DNA from: an uncultured Arachnia sp.
Lineage (GTDB): Bacteria > Actinomycetota > Actinomycetes > Propionibacteriales > Propionibacteriaceae
Length of the DNA: 64,000 bases
Assembly (NCBI GenBank): GCA_934636715.1
Contig: CAKUBE010000009.1
Location: 1 to 64,000 of the forward strand
Direction of reading: 5' to 3'
Position 1 is the first letter of the stretch, and every line of letters begins with the position of its first letter. The position numbers and the translations under genes are program-made. The notes under the pieces were generated by a model. It saw nothing but the letters and a program-made list of their open reading frames with translations, searched no databases and was not told the DNA's origin. This document shows, piece by piece, positions 53,761 to 63,466 of the stretch.

Positions 53761-53836
53761 GCGTGCACAAATCTCTGTATACGTCGACGTGTACCTATAT
53801 AGCCCTTCCTCCACGTATACAGAGATTTGTGCACGC
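53761..53836. repeat. Perfect 24-bp inverted repeat with 28-nt spacer
   Basis: The arms (53761-53784 and 53813-53836; left arm begins GCGTGCACAAATCTCTGTAT) are exact complements. They are much more AT-rich than their surroundings. The spacer contains CCTATATAG. It starts 6 nt after the VTC-gene stop and 113 nt before the DUF3145 start on the same strand. It could be a terminator-like structure, an operator pair or a small mobile element. Confidence 0.9.
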
Positions 53837-53842
53837 CAGGGT

Positions 53843-54631
53843 TCAGGCAGCGGCTGCGAGTTCCGGCGTCCGGGCGGCGAAAGGGCGGCGAAGGATGCGG
53901 GCCCAGCGGTTGCAGGGCAGATCAGGGTTGAGGGCGGCGAGCCCGGTGGCGAACTTGCTGACGGGCACCGGGCGGTGGCCTGCGCGCCAGAGGAGGCGGT
54001 CGACGACCGATGTGGCGCTGAGCGACTTCGTCTCGACGATCACGAGGTCCGGCAGGTCGAGGGACGAGCCATCGGGAAGGCGCCAGGCGAGATCGGTGTC
54101 GACGGTGACCCGGCCGACGCCGTCGGGGGCCAGCAGCGTGCTGCGGTCATACGTGGTCCGGATGACGGGGAAGAGCTCGTAGGCGAGGCCGCCGCACAGG
54201 CCGAGGCGCGTGGCGGCGTCGGCCAGGTAGGCGCGGGCGTCGATGGTCAGCCTCTCTCGGCCGCCCTCGTAGGGGATGCGCTCCTTGACGGTCACGCCGG
54301 AGCCCCCGCGCGACTTCACTTCCAGGAAGGTGAGCTCGGAGTCGACGTAGGTGCGGGTGCGGACCTTCATCCTCACCCGGCGCTGGTGGGCGCTCATCCG
54401 GAAACTCATCCAGTCGGAGGTGTCGAAGTAGACCGATTCGTAGCGGGCGGCCAGCGCGCCGTCGATCTGGAGCGCCTCCGTCGACGGGTCGAGCCGGAGC
54501 AGGAACTCCTCCGCCTGTGCGGTCGTCAGCAGGTACTTGCGGTCGAGGCGGGTGAGCATCTCCGCGCGGGCGACCAGGTCGTCCAGGCCGATCGTGCGGA
54601 ACCTCTCGAGCGGAGCGAGCGCGCCCATCAT
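53843..54631 (-). CDS. VTC-domain polyphosphate polymerase-like protein
   Basis: 262 residues with the VTC/CYTH tunnel-fold signatures: LTRLDRKYLL, RYESVYFDTSDW, RRVRMKVRTRTY, LTFLEVKSRGG and a late IVETKSLSATS. Basic and acidic residues of these strands line the polyphosphate and metal channel in family members. It lacks an SPX domain and transmembrane helices. It is coupled by a 4-nt overlap (54628-54631) to the DUF4956 gene, a common bacterial pair. Activity on ATP is likely by family but unproven here. Confidence 0.88.
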   Translation of the reverse strand: MMGALAPLERFRTIGLDDLVARAEMLTRLDRKYLLTTAQAEEFLLRLDPSTEALQIDGALAARYESVYFDTSDWMSFRMSAHQRRVRMKVRTRTYVDSELTFLEVKSRGGSGVTVKERIPYEGGRERLTIDARAYLADAATRLGLCGGLAYELFPVIRTTYDRSTLLAPDGVGRVTVDTDLAWRLPDGSSLDLPDLVIVETKSLSATSVVDRLLWRAGHRPVPVSKFATGLAALNPDLPCNRWARILRRPFAARTPELAAAA

Positions 54632-55221
54632 GCCGCCGTCCGGACGCCGACCCTGACGGGCTGGGCCGAGCTGTGGGGTCGGGTGTAGCGCACCTCGACC
54701 AGCGTGGTGTCGTTGACCAGGTTCACCTCCTGGACCTTGATCCCGACGACGGGCAGGCCGAGGCGCGCCTCGGCCTCCGCACGGAGTTCCCGCTCGTCGA
54801 AGATGGCGCGGTCGAGGCGCATCACCTGGGTGCGGCCGCGGCTCAGCAACTGCGGGTGGTCGGCGGCGAACAGCACGAGCAGGACCAGGCCGATGAGCGT
54901 CGCCGGCAGCACGAGGCTGGTGTGCGGCAGCCCGGCGATCAGGCCGATGGCCAGCGCCGAGAAGTAGTAGGCCACCTCCTGCTGCCCGATCTCGGAGGAC
55001 CTCAGCCGGATGATCGACAAGACGCCGAACAGGCCGAGGCCGAGCCCGGTGCCGACGGAGGACGTCGCGAGCACGCTGGTCACGGCCAACACGCCGACGT
55101 TCACGCCGAGGAACGCCACGAGCAGGTCACGACGGTGATGGCGCCGGTAGTAGAGGGCGAAGGTGAGGATGGCGGCCGCGACGAGGTCGAGGCCGATGAG
55201 CGCGAGCTGGATCGTTGTCAT
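54628..55221 (-). CDS. DUF4956 membrane protein, partner of VTC protein
   Basis: 197 residues with four to five hydrophobic helices in the first 125 residues (5-24, 33-52, 56-72, 85-99 and 103-120). A GLFGVLSIIRLRSSEI signature follows the third helix. A soluble C-terminal domain follows (VQEVNLVNDTTLVEVRYTR). DUF4956 proteins almost always accompany VTC-domain polymerases and may anchor them or channel polyphosphate. AGAAAGAAAG lies upstream of the ATG. Confidence 0.87.
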   Translation of the reverse strand: MTTIQLALIGLDLVAAAILTFALYYRRHHRRDLLVAFLGVNVGVLAVTSVLATSSVGTGLGLGLFGVLSIIRLRSSEIGQQEVAYYFSALAIGLIAGLPHTSLVLPATLIGLVLLVLFAADHPQLLSRGRTQVMRLDRAIFDERELRAEAEARLGLPVVGIKVQEVNLVNDTTLVEVRYTRPHSSAQPVRVGVRTAA

Positions 55222-55352
55222 GAGTGGGCTTTCTTTCTCATCCGTGGTGGTGAGAAGAACTCAACCGGACGCGTCGATGCGTCTCATATGGGACGACTGT
55301 GAGCTTTCTGTGAGCCACAGGGCAGCGCTCCCAGTGCATCCGGCACGCGACG

Positions 55353-56597
55353 CTACGTCCGACGGGGAATCCTGAAGGTCGCCGTCGTGCCCGCGGCCCC
55401 GCTCTCGATATCGAGAGTCCCGTCCGCCGAGTCCAACGCCCACCGCACGAGACGCAGGCCGTGATGGCCCTGCGGCGTGGCGGCGGGATCGAAGCCGACA
55501 CCGTCGTCGGCGACCTGCACCTCGACGAACCTGCCGACCTCCCTCAACCGCACCACCACGTTCCGGGCGCCGGAGTGGAGGAGGGCGTTGCGCAGGAGTT
55601 CCGCGGCGCACTGATGCACGAGGGTTCGATCCATGCCCGCGAGATCAGCAAGGCTGTCGCCTTCCACCTCGACGGCAGCGCCGTGGCCGGGCAGCGAGGC
55701 GGCCACGGCGCGCAGCGCCTCGCCGAGATCCACCTCCTCGACCGACAGGGGATCGAGATCGTCGAGCAGTCCACGCATCCGCGACACCTGCTCGCGCACC
55801 TGATCCGCGGCCCCTTGGCCTTCCTGCTCGAGGGTCATGCCGAGCACGGCCAGGTCCTGAATGGGCCCGTCGTGGAGGAGCCGCGCGAGCCTTCGGCGCT
55901 CCGTCTGGGAGGACGCGAGCATCTCCTCGGCCAGCGCCCTCCTTCGAGCTTCGGCGGCCGCCTGGCTGCGGGCCAGCCGGAGCGCCAAGGGCAGCGTCAC
56001 GGCCGTGAGCAGCACCGGCCCGCCGACGGCGAGCGGAAGCAGACCGACCAGCAACTCCAGGGCTCGTTGGTCGATCGTGGAGACGAGGTAGAGCTCCAGG
56101 GCCGCGAGCTGGCCATCGTCGTCGCGAAACGGCTGATAGACCTCGACGGTGTCTGCGTCTCCGCGCTGCTCGGTGCGGTGGGCCTCGTCGTCGGGGACGG
56201 GGACCACGACGGGCTCGCCCGTCTCCAGGGCCCGGCGCAGGGCGGGATTGATCGGCACCTCGATGCCGTCGATCTCGGACAGGTCCGAGTAGACCAATCG
56301 CGCCGTGTCGTCGTCCAGGATCCGCCAGATCTTGATCCGGTAGACCGTGCCGTCGGCGAGCAGTGCGGCGACGGTGCGGTCCAGCCGGTCACGCACGGCC
56401 GGCGAGGTGGGGTGCTCCAGCTCGTTCACCCGCAGGGATGTGATCACCGCCTCGCTGAAGTAGCGCGAGGCGGCGCGGGCCTCGTTCTCCGCCTCATACC
56501 GTGCCACCCACCACGCGGCCGCGGTGCTGGCGGCAGTGACGGCGACGAGCACGACGAAGGTCGAGACGAGGAACTGCCAGAGCGGGCGGCGGCCCAT
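55353..56597 (-). CDS. NarL-type sensor histidine kinase
   Basis: 414 residues. Transmembrane helix 1 lies at about 9-32, an extracellular sensor at 33-180 and helix 2 at about 182-207. A HisKA_3 dimerisation region carries ERRRLARLLHDGPIQDLAVL (phospho-His near 242). The ATPase has AELLRNALLHS as N box and VADDGVGFD as G1. The stimulus is unknown. It starts 3 nt after the response-regulator stop. The polyphosphate-type pair lies downstream on the same strand after a 131-nt gap, so regulation of that pair is plausible. Confidence 0.92.
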   Translation of the reverse strand: MGRRPLWQFLVSTFVVLVAVTAASTAAAWWVARYEAENEARAASRYFSEAVITSLRVNELEHPTSPAVRDRLDRTVAALLADGTVYRIKIWRILDDDTARLVYSDLSEIDGIEVPINPALRRALETGEPVVVPVPDDEAHRTEQRGDADTVEVYQPFRDDDGQLAALELYLVSTIDQRALELLVGLLPLAVGGPVLLTAVTLPLALRLARSQAAAEARRRALAEEMLASSQTERRRLARLLHDGPIQDLAVLGMTLEQEGQGAADQVREQVSRMRGLLDDLDPLSVEEVDLGEALRAVAASLPGHGAAVEVEGDSLADLAGMDRTLVHQCAAELLRNALLHSGARNVVVRLREVGRFVEVQVADDGVGFDPAATPQGHHGLRLVRWALDSADGTLDIESGAAGTTATFRIPRRT

Positions 56598-56600
56598 TCC

Positions 56601-57239
56601 TCAGGCACCCCCGATGCGCACGAGACCATCGCGGGCCGCGATGGCCACGGCCTCCAACTGGGACCGCGCGCCCAGCTTCGCGAGCAGCGCCTTCACATGG
56701 TCGCGAGCGGTGAACTGACTCAGACCGAGCGTGCGCGCGATCTCCTGCACATGCCGGCCCTCCGCGAGCAACTCGAGGACCTCCGCTTCCCGGCGGGAGA
56801 GGCCCCGTGCCTCCATCTCCCCTCCCCGGCTCACCAGTCGCGGGTCTCGGGCGGGACGCGAGGGGGACGCGCGGCGCAGGGCGGCCATCACGTCGGAGAG
56901 CCGACCGTCCTTCCCCAGGTAGCCCACCGCGCCGGCGGCGAACGCTGCCCGCTCGCGGTCCGGGCGCGGCCGGGCGGTCAGCAGCACCACCCGCAGCCCG
57001 GGCGTGAGCTCGCGCAATGTTGTGACCAGGTCGACCCCGTCTCCGGACGGCAGCTGTGCATCGAGGAGCACCGTGTCTGGGCGCAGCGCCACCACCTGTT
57101 CGAGCGCCGCGGCCATATCGTCGGCCACGCCTACGCACTCGAGGCCCGGTTCGTCCGCCACCGCCTTGGCGAGGAGTTCGGAGATGACGACGTGGTCGTC
57201 CACGACGAGAACGCGACGCACCTGCTGGGTAGCGGCCAC
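56601..57239 (-). CDS. LuxR/NarL-type response regulator
   Basis: 212 residues. The receiver domain has VLVVDDHVV at the N-terminus, phospho-Asp in TVLLDAQLPSGDG and Lys in GYLGKDGRL. A LuxR helix-turn-helix follows (LSRREAEVLELLAEGRHVQE, then QFTARDHVKALLAKLGA). I chose the GTG at 57239 because AGGGGAGG lies at ideal spacing; the frame is open to 57263. It is transcribed ahead of the cognate kinase. Confidence 0.92.
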   Translation of the reverse strand: MAATQQVRRVLVVDDHVVISELLAKAVADEPGLECVGVADDMAAALEQVVALRPDTVLLDAQLPSGDGVDLVTTLRELTPGLRVVLLTARPRPDRERAAFAAGAVGYLGKDGRLSDVMAALRRASPSRPARDPRLVSRGGEMEARGLSRREAEVLELLAEGRHVQEIARTLGLSQFTARDHVKALLAKLGARSQLEAVAIAARDGLVRIGGA

Positions 57240-57336
57240 GCCTGCACCTCCCCTGTTGTCCACCCGCTCTCCGGGCGGCGATCATTCGGCAAGCATAACG
57301 TTGCCGATTCGGTGCAGTGGCTCGTGCTCGGACCAA

Positions 57337-57342
57337 TAGGCT
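57337..57342 (+). promoter_or_regulatory. Leaderless -10 element of the S9 peptidase gene
   Basis: TAGGCT ends 6 nt before the ATG at 57349; no Shine-Dalgarno sequence is present. Confidence 0.6.
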
Positions 57343-57348
57343 GATGCC

Positions 57349-59241
57349 ATGGCACGCTCTCTCGATTCGGTTCTCCACTACCCGGACGCCATCGCGCAGG
57401 TGCGCGCCGTCGGCGACGACGTCTACTGGCTGGCGACCATCGCCGCCGAGGACGGAAGGACGACGGTGCGGCGGCTCGCCGACGGCGTCGTCGAGGACCT
57501 CACCCCGACGGCGAACGTGCGCTCGCGCGCCATGGAGTACGGCGGTGGCGCGTACGCCGTCGACAGGACCCGGCTCGCCTGGTGCGATGACCTGACGAAG
57601 CGGGTCTGGGTGCGCGACGCCGACGGCGAACGTCCCGTCACGCCGGCGGACAGCCGGTTCGTCTACGGTGGACTATGCCTCACCGACGACGCGCTCCTCG
57701 CCGTGCGCGAGGACCACGAGGCGACGCCCGAGGCGCGCACGGAGATCGTCGCGCTGCCCCTGGATCCGGAGCCTTTCAACGCAGACTTCGCCGACGCGCC
57801 TGGCTCAAGGAACGACGGCGGGCGCGTCGTCGCCTCGGGGGCGGACTTCTACGCGGGCGTCGTCGCGCGCGGCACCCGCGTGGCGTGGATGCAGTGGGAC
57901 CACCCGAACATGAGCTGGGACACCTGCTCGGTGTGGGTGGGGACCGTCGACGGCGCGGAGCCCGCAGCGCCGGTGTTCCTGGCCGAGGGTGTGTCCGCGA
58001 AGGACCCGATCTGGCTCCCCGACGGCCGGCTCGCGTTCGTCGCCGACGAGGGCGGTTGGTGGAACTGGAGGGTGGCGGAGGGTGTAAACCAGGAGGCGGC
58101 CGTCGACTGCGCTCCCCCGACCTGGGTGCTGAACCCCGCCGTGGCTGCGGGGCTGCCCGACGGGCGCGTGGCCACCGTCTTCTACCGGGAGGGCCGCGGC
58201 GAGTTGGGATTGTGGTCCCCGGACACCGGCGCGCTCGACTTCCCGGTCCCCGGCACGGCCGACATCGAGTCGTTGGCCGTCTCGGGCGACCGCCTCTACG
58301 CCGTCGCCCAGTGGCCGGACCGCGACGCGACGCTGGTCCGCGTCCCGCTTCCGGAGGAGCCCGGCGACGTCGCGCGCCTCGACGCGCCCGAGACGGAACC
58401 CGTCGTCCTCGCGGGCCCGACCGACGGAGACCCCGATGTCGCGCTGCCCGAGGCGGTCTGGGCGGAGGGCGCGGCCGGACCCGTGCACTCCTGGCTGTAC
58501 CGCCCCGCCGCCGACAACCCGCCGCTCATCGTCCTCACCCACGGCGGGCCGACGTCGATGGCGCGCTGCCTCTACGACGCCACGGTGCAGTTCTGGGTGT
58601 CGCGCGGGTTCGCCGTCCTCGACGTCAACTACTCGGGCTCGACCGGGTTCGGACGCGCCTACCGGGACAGGTTGCGCGGGAACTGGGGCATCCTCGACGT
58701 GACCGACACCGTCGCCGCCGTCCGCGCGGTCACCGCGTCCGGCCTCGCCGACCCCGCGCGCGTCGCCATCACCGGCGGCAGCGCCGGCGGGTATACGACG
58801 CTGCGCTCGCTGACCTCCACCGACGTCTACGCCGCGGGCGTCTCGCGCTACGGCATCGGCGACCTGACGACGCTGGCGACGGACACGCACAAGGCGGAGT
58901 CGCGCTACCTCGACGGCCTGGTCGCCCCCTGGCCGGAGGGCCGCGCCGTCTACGAGGACCGCTCCCCCATCAACCACCTCGACAAGCTCGCCACGCCGAT
59001 GCTGATCCTGCAGGGCACCGAGGACAAGGTCGTGCCGCCCAACCAGGCGCTGCAGATGGCCGACGCCGTCCGCGCCGCCGGCCGCCCCGTCGCGCTGGTG
59101 ATGCTGGAGGGCGAGGGCCACGGCTTCCGCGCGATGGCGACCCGCCGCCGCGCCCTCGAGGCGCAGGTGTCGTTCCTCGAGCAGGTCCTCGGGCTCCCCC
59201 ACAGCCCCGATGTGCCGAAGCTGGACATTTCCGCTGGTTGA
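57349..59241 (+). CDS. S9-family prolyl oligopeptidase-like peptidase
   Basis: 630 residues, no signal peptide. An N-terminal beta-propeller (about 1-370) is followed by an alpha/beta-hydrolase domain. Nucleophile Ser478 lies in ITGGSAGGYTT, the acid in LQGTEDKVVPP and His in GEGHGFRAM. It resembles acylaminoacyl-peptidase/dipeptidyl aminopeptidase types acting on short peptides in the cytoplasm. The last codons (TCC GCT GGT TGA) lie in an interspersed repeat that begins at 59231, so the repeat sets the C-terminus. Confidence 0.92.
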   Translation: MARSLDSVLHYPDAIAQVRAVGDDVYWLATIAAEDGRTTVRRLADGVVEDLTPTANVRSRAMEYGGGAYAVDRTRLAWCDDLTKRVWVRDADGERPVTPADSRFVYGGLCLTDDALLAVREDHEATPEARTEIVALPLDPEPFNADFADAPGSRNDGGRVVASGADFYAGVVARGTRVAWMQWDHPNMSWDTCSVWVGTVDGAEPAAPVFLAEGVSAKDPIWLPDGRLAFVADEGGWWNWRVAEGVNQEAAVDCAPPTWVLNPAVAAGLPDGRVATVFYREGRGELGLWSPDTGALDFPVPGTADIESLAVSGDRLYAVAQWPDRDATLVRVPLPEEPGDVARLDAPETEPVVLAGPTDGDPDVALPEAVWAEGAAGPVHSWLYRPAADNPPLIVLTHGGPTSMARCLYDATVQFWVSRGFAVLDVNYSGSTGFGRAYRDRLRGNWGILDVTDTVAAVRAVTASGLADPARVAITGGSAGGYTTLRSLTSTDVYAAGVSRYGIGDLTTLATDTHKAESRYLDGLVAPWPEGRAVYEDRSPINHLDKLATPMLILQGTEDKVVPPNQALQMADAVRAAGRPVALVMLEGEGHGFRAMATRRRALEAQVSFLEQVLGLPHSPDVPKLDISAG

Positions 59242-59287
59242 GCCGGACCCCCGCACGAAGCGCCGGGTCCGTGTCGAAACCAATGAA
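59231..59287. repeat. Interspersed repeat copy that ends the S9 peptidase gene
   Basis: It runs from CCGCTGGTTGAGCCGG to GTGTCGAAACCAATG, with inner GGACCC/GGGTCC arms. The TGA in GGTTGAGCC is the peptidase stop codon. The element fills almost the whole 56-nt gap to the convergent VWA gene and could act as a two-way terminator. Confidence 0.8.
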
Positions 59288-59297
59288 CTCGCGGTGG

Positions 59298-60248
59298 TCA
59301 GGGCCACCGTGCGCCGAGCGAGATGACGCCGAGCGCCGACAGCACCGCGAAGATGATGGCGAGGCCGGCGTAGCGGTCGGTGATCTCGTCGGGCACCTGC
59401 TCGGTGCCGACCGAGCGCCGGATGGCCTGGTAGACGTCCGTGAGCTGCCCGCTCGACTCGGCGGCGTACTTCTTGCCGCCGCTCAGCCGGGCGATCTCGC
59501 TCAGCTCGTAGTGATCCACCGCCACGCGCTGGCGCTGGCCGTCCTGCACGACGAAGCCGTTGTCGGTGCCGTACGCGATCGTGTAGACCGGCACGCCCCG
59601 CCTCTTCGCCTCCTCGGCGGCACCCGCCGACGAGCGGCCGATGTTCGTGGCCCCGTCGGACAGCAGCACAACGGCGCCCGGCGCGGGCTCGTCGTTGCCG
59701 CTCGGATCCGGCGGGGTGAGGAGCAGGGCGTCGAGGCTCTTGTACACGCCCTCGCCGACGGCGGTCGACGGCGCCAGATCCAGCGCGTCGACGGCGCGGT
59801 CGATCACGCCGCGGTCCACCGTCGGCGGCACAACGACCTGCGCGGTGCCGGCGAAGGTCACGAGCGCCACGTTGAACCGCTCGGGCAGCGAGTTGATGAA
59901 CGTCTTGGCCGACGACTGCGCCGCGGTCAGGCGGTCGGGGTCGACGTCCTGCGCCTCCATCGACCACGACACGTCGATGGCGACGACGACCGTCGCGCGG
60001 TCGCGCGGCTTGTCGACCAGGTCCATCGGGATGGCCCACGCCACGATCAGCGAGGCCAGGCTCAGCAGCGCGAGCAGCACGGCCCCGTGACGCTTCCACG
60101 CCGCGTCCTTCGGGACGACCAGCCGCAGGCGGGAGCTCATCGGACGGCGGACCGTGCGCCCGGACAGCACCACGTAGAGCACGGCGATGATGGGGATGAT
60201 CGCCAGCGCCCAGAGCCGGTTGGGAATCATGAACTCGAGCCCGGTCAC
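59298..60248 (-). CDS. BatA-like VWA-domain membrane protein (second copy)
   Basis: 316 residues. A hydrophobic start (about 9-30) and a second helix (about 57-75) are followed by a von Willebrand A domain. Its MIDAS motif is DVSWSM, with later LLSDGATN. A final membrane helix lies near the C-terminus (about 293-311). It sits in a MoxR-DUF58-VWA-VWA operon. I chose the GTG at 60248 because it overlaps the previous stop (GTGA) with GAGGT upstream; a GTG at 60257 is the alternative. It is a clear paralogue of the preceding gene. Confidence 0.88.
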   Translation of the reverse strand: MTGLEFMIPNRLWALAIIPIIAVLYVVLSGRTVRRPMSSRLRLVVPKDAAWKRHGAVLLALLSLASLIVAWAIPMDLVDKPRDRATVVVAIDVSWSMEAQDVDPDRLTAAQSSAKTFINSLPERFNVALVTFAGTAQVVVPPTVDRGVIDRAVDALDLAPSTAVGEGVYKSLDALLLTPPDPSGNDEPAPGAVVLLSDGATNIGRSSAGAAEEAKRRGVPVYTIAYGTDNGFVVQDGQRQRVAVDHYELSEIARLSGGKKYAAESSGQLTDVYQAIRRSVGTEQVPDEITDRYAGLAIIFAVLSALGVISLGARWP

Positions 60249-61207
60249 CGCGGCCACCTCGCGGCCATGAACACGGCGCCGAGGGCGGCGATGACGGCAA
60301 AACCGAGCGCGACCGCGGCGTACGTCGCCGTGATCGGCTTGCGGACGGTCTCGTAGCCGATGACCGAGCCCACCTTCTTGTAGGCGTCGTCGAGCGACGA
60401 GATGTCGTCGGCCGTGACGGCCTGCGCGCCCGTGGTCTTCGCGATCTGCTGCAGCGTCTCCCGGTCCGGGGCCACGTTCTCGCGGCGGCCGTCGACGTCG
60501 ACGAACCCGTTGTCGGTGCCGTAGGCGATGGTGAACACGGGGATGCCGCGCTCGCGGGCGACCTTCGACGCCGCCGACGGCGCGGGCCCCTCGGTGTTCG
60601 TGCCGTCGGAGAGCAGCACGATCATCGCGGGCGCCTCCTCGTCGTCATCGCCCTTCGGCGCCTGGTCGACGGCCTTCATCGCGGCGGTCAGCGCGTCGCC
60701 GATGGCCGTGCCGTCCTCGAGCTGCAGCGCCTCCAGCGCGCGCTCGGTGGCGCCGCGGTCGGTCGTGGGCGGGATCGCGATGGTCGGGGTGCCGGACATG
60801 CCGACGATCGCCACGTTGAACGTGCTGGGCAGCGCGCGAAGAAACACCAGCGCGGCCGACTTGGCCGCGGCCAGACGGTTGGGTTCGACGTCGGCGGCCG
60901 ACATCGACAGCGACGTGTCGACGACCACCACGACGGTGGCCCGCTCCCGCGGCTCCTTCTCGGTGCCCAGCGGGTTGGCGTACGCCAGGCCGAGCGCGAT
61001 CAGCGAGGCCAACGACATCGCCACGAACAGGTGCCGCGTCCACCGTCGCTGCGCCCCGACGACGCGGCCGAGCACGCCGGTGTTGGTGTAGCGCAGCGCG
61101 ATCCTGCCCTTCAACCGCAGCAGGATGAGGTACGCGATGATCAGCACCGGCAACAGGACCAACGTCCACAGCCGCTCGGGGTTCTCGAACTCCGGCCACC
61201 ACGACAT
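60245..61207 (-). CDS. BatA-like VWA-domain membrane protein (first copy)
   Basis: 320 residues. Transmembrane segments lie near 13-31 and 60-77, followed by a VWA domain with MIDAS motif DTSLSMS and LLSDGTNTEG. A final transmembrane helix lies near 297-314. It shares long stretches with the following gene, such as FTIAYGTDNGFV, so the two arose by tandem duplication. Membrane VWA proteins of MoxR operons are thought to assemble or regulate cell-surface complexes. The ATG at 61207 overlaps the DUF58 stop by one base (TGATG). Confidence 0.9.
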   Translation of the reverse strand: MSWWPEFENPERLWTLVLLPVLIIAYLILLRLKGRIALRYTNTGVLGRVVGAQRRWTRHLFVAMSLASLIALGLAYANPLGTEKEPRERATVVVVVDTSLSMSAADVEPNRLAAAKSAALVFLRALPSTFNVAIVGMSGTPTIAIPPTTDRGATERALEALQLEDGTAIGDALTAAMKAVDQAPKGDDDEEAPAMIVLLSDGTNTEGPAPSAASKVARERGIPVFTIAYGTDNGFVDVDGRRENVAPDRETLQQIAKTTGAQAVTADDISSLDDAYKKVGSVIGYETVRKPITATYAAVALGFAVIAALGAVFMAARWPR

Positions 61208-62283
61208 CACTTGCTCACCCCCTGCGGAGGCTGATGCAGCATGCCGGCGACGCGGCGGTAGTTGAGGACGAAGCGGGCGATGTCGGCCACCCAGTCGCGG
61301 TCGGTGCGCAGCTGGATGTGGCCAGCCCCGGCACGGCGCAGCGCGATCTTGATCCGCTCGCGTTGAGCGCGCGTGGCCGCGTCCATCCGACGGCGAGCCG
61401 CGTCGTCGGAGGTGTTGACGTAGCGCGCGAAGGACGTCTCGGGGTCGCGGATGAGCATCTCGCCGACGTCCGGGAAGTCGAGTTCGTGCCGGTCGATGAC
61501 CTCGACGCACAGCACCTGGTTACGCACCGCGAGGCGGCGGATCGCGCGCTCCCACGGCGGCGGCACGTCGGGATCGAGCTCGGCGTCGCCCGCGGTCAGG
61601 AAGTCGGAGACGACGACGCGCATGCCGCGGCGGCGCTGCGAGCGGGTGAGCTGCTCGATGCCGTCGGCGAGTTCCATCGTTCCGGGGGCATGGTCGGGGA
61701 CGATGGGCTCGGTCAGCATCTTGCGCAGCAGCCCGTACAACGCGGTGCGGCCGGAGCGGGCCGGGAAGCGTTTGACCTTGTCGGGCAGCATCAGCATGCC
61801 GCCGAACCGGTCGCCCATCTTCTGGCTGAGGAAGCCGATGGTGGCGATGGCGGCGATGCCGAGGTCGCGCTTGGTGATGCCCTCGGTGCCCCAGTTCATC
61901 GACGGCGTGACGTCGAGCAGCGCCCAGACCTCCAGCTCGCGGTCGGCCATGGTGTCGCGGACGTGCGGCACCGTCGTACGCGCGGTGACGGCCCAGTCCA
62001 TGCGCCGGACATCGTCCTGGCCGGGCTGGTAGACGCGGGCGTCGTTGGTGTCGGAGCCGGGGCCGGGCAGGAGGCCGAGGTGGTCGCCGTGGAGGAAGCC
62101 CTCGAGGCGCCGGACGATGGTGAGCTCCAGTCGTCGGAGCGCGGCCTCGGGGGCGAGCTTGTTGAGGGGCACCGTCGGCCCCTTCGGTTCGCGCAGCACC
62201 GACCACTCGGCGCCCTCGGGCCCGGGCATCGCCAACGGCGGCCCCTTCGGAGGGCCGTCGTAGCTGAATCCGGGCTGCGCCAT
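61207..62283 (-). CDS. DUF58 domain protein
   Basis: 358 residues. The DUF58 hallmark YQPGQDDVRRMDWAVTART lies near the middle of the first half. The following VWA-like segment has LLDVTPSMNWG and a VVVSDFL strand. No membrane helix is seen. In MoxR operons the DUF58 protein works with the AAA+ ATPase and VWA proteins. The ATG at 62283 follows moxR by 5 nt. Confidence 0.93.
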   Translation of the reverse strand: MAQPGFSYDGPPKGPPLAMPGPEGAEWSVLREPKGPTVPLNKLAPEAALRRLELTIVRRLEGFLHGDHLGLLPGPGSDTNDARVYQPGQDDVRRMDWAVTARTTVPHVRDTMADRELEVWALLDVTPSMNWGTEGITKRDLGIAAIATIGFLSQKMGDRFGGMLMLPDKVKRFPARSGRTALYGLLRKMLTEPIVPDHAPGTMELADGIEQLTRSQRRRGMRVVVSDFLTAGDAELDPDVPPPWERAIRRLAVRNQVLCVEVIDRHELDFPDVGEMLIRDPETSFARYVNTSDDAARRRMDAATRAQRERIKIALRRAGAGHIQLRTDRDWVADIARFVLNYRRVAGMLHQPPQGVSK

Positions 62284-62288
62284 CTGGC

Positions 62289-63347
<1,059 letters not shown>

Positions 63348-63387
63348 GCGGTCTCCTCGGGGATTTCTGGGACTGGGTCCGCCGACA

Positions 63388-63393
63388 ACGATA
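63388..63393 (-). promoter_or_regulatory. -10 element of the moxR operon
   Basis: TATCGT on the minus strand about 40 nt before the GTG start, leaving room for a leader with the GAGGAGA ribosome-binding site. Confidence 0.45.
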
Positions 63394-63466
63394 GCGCCCC
63401 GCCCCCAGCGTCCCCGGGAACGCGCCACGCGGCGGGGTGCTTGCGCAATGTGGTTCGATGGACCCG

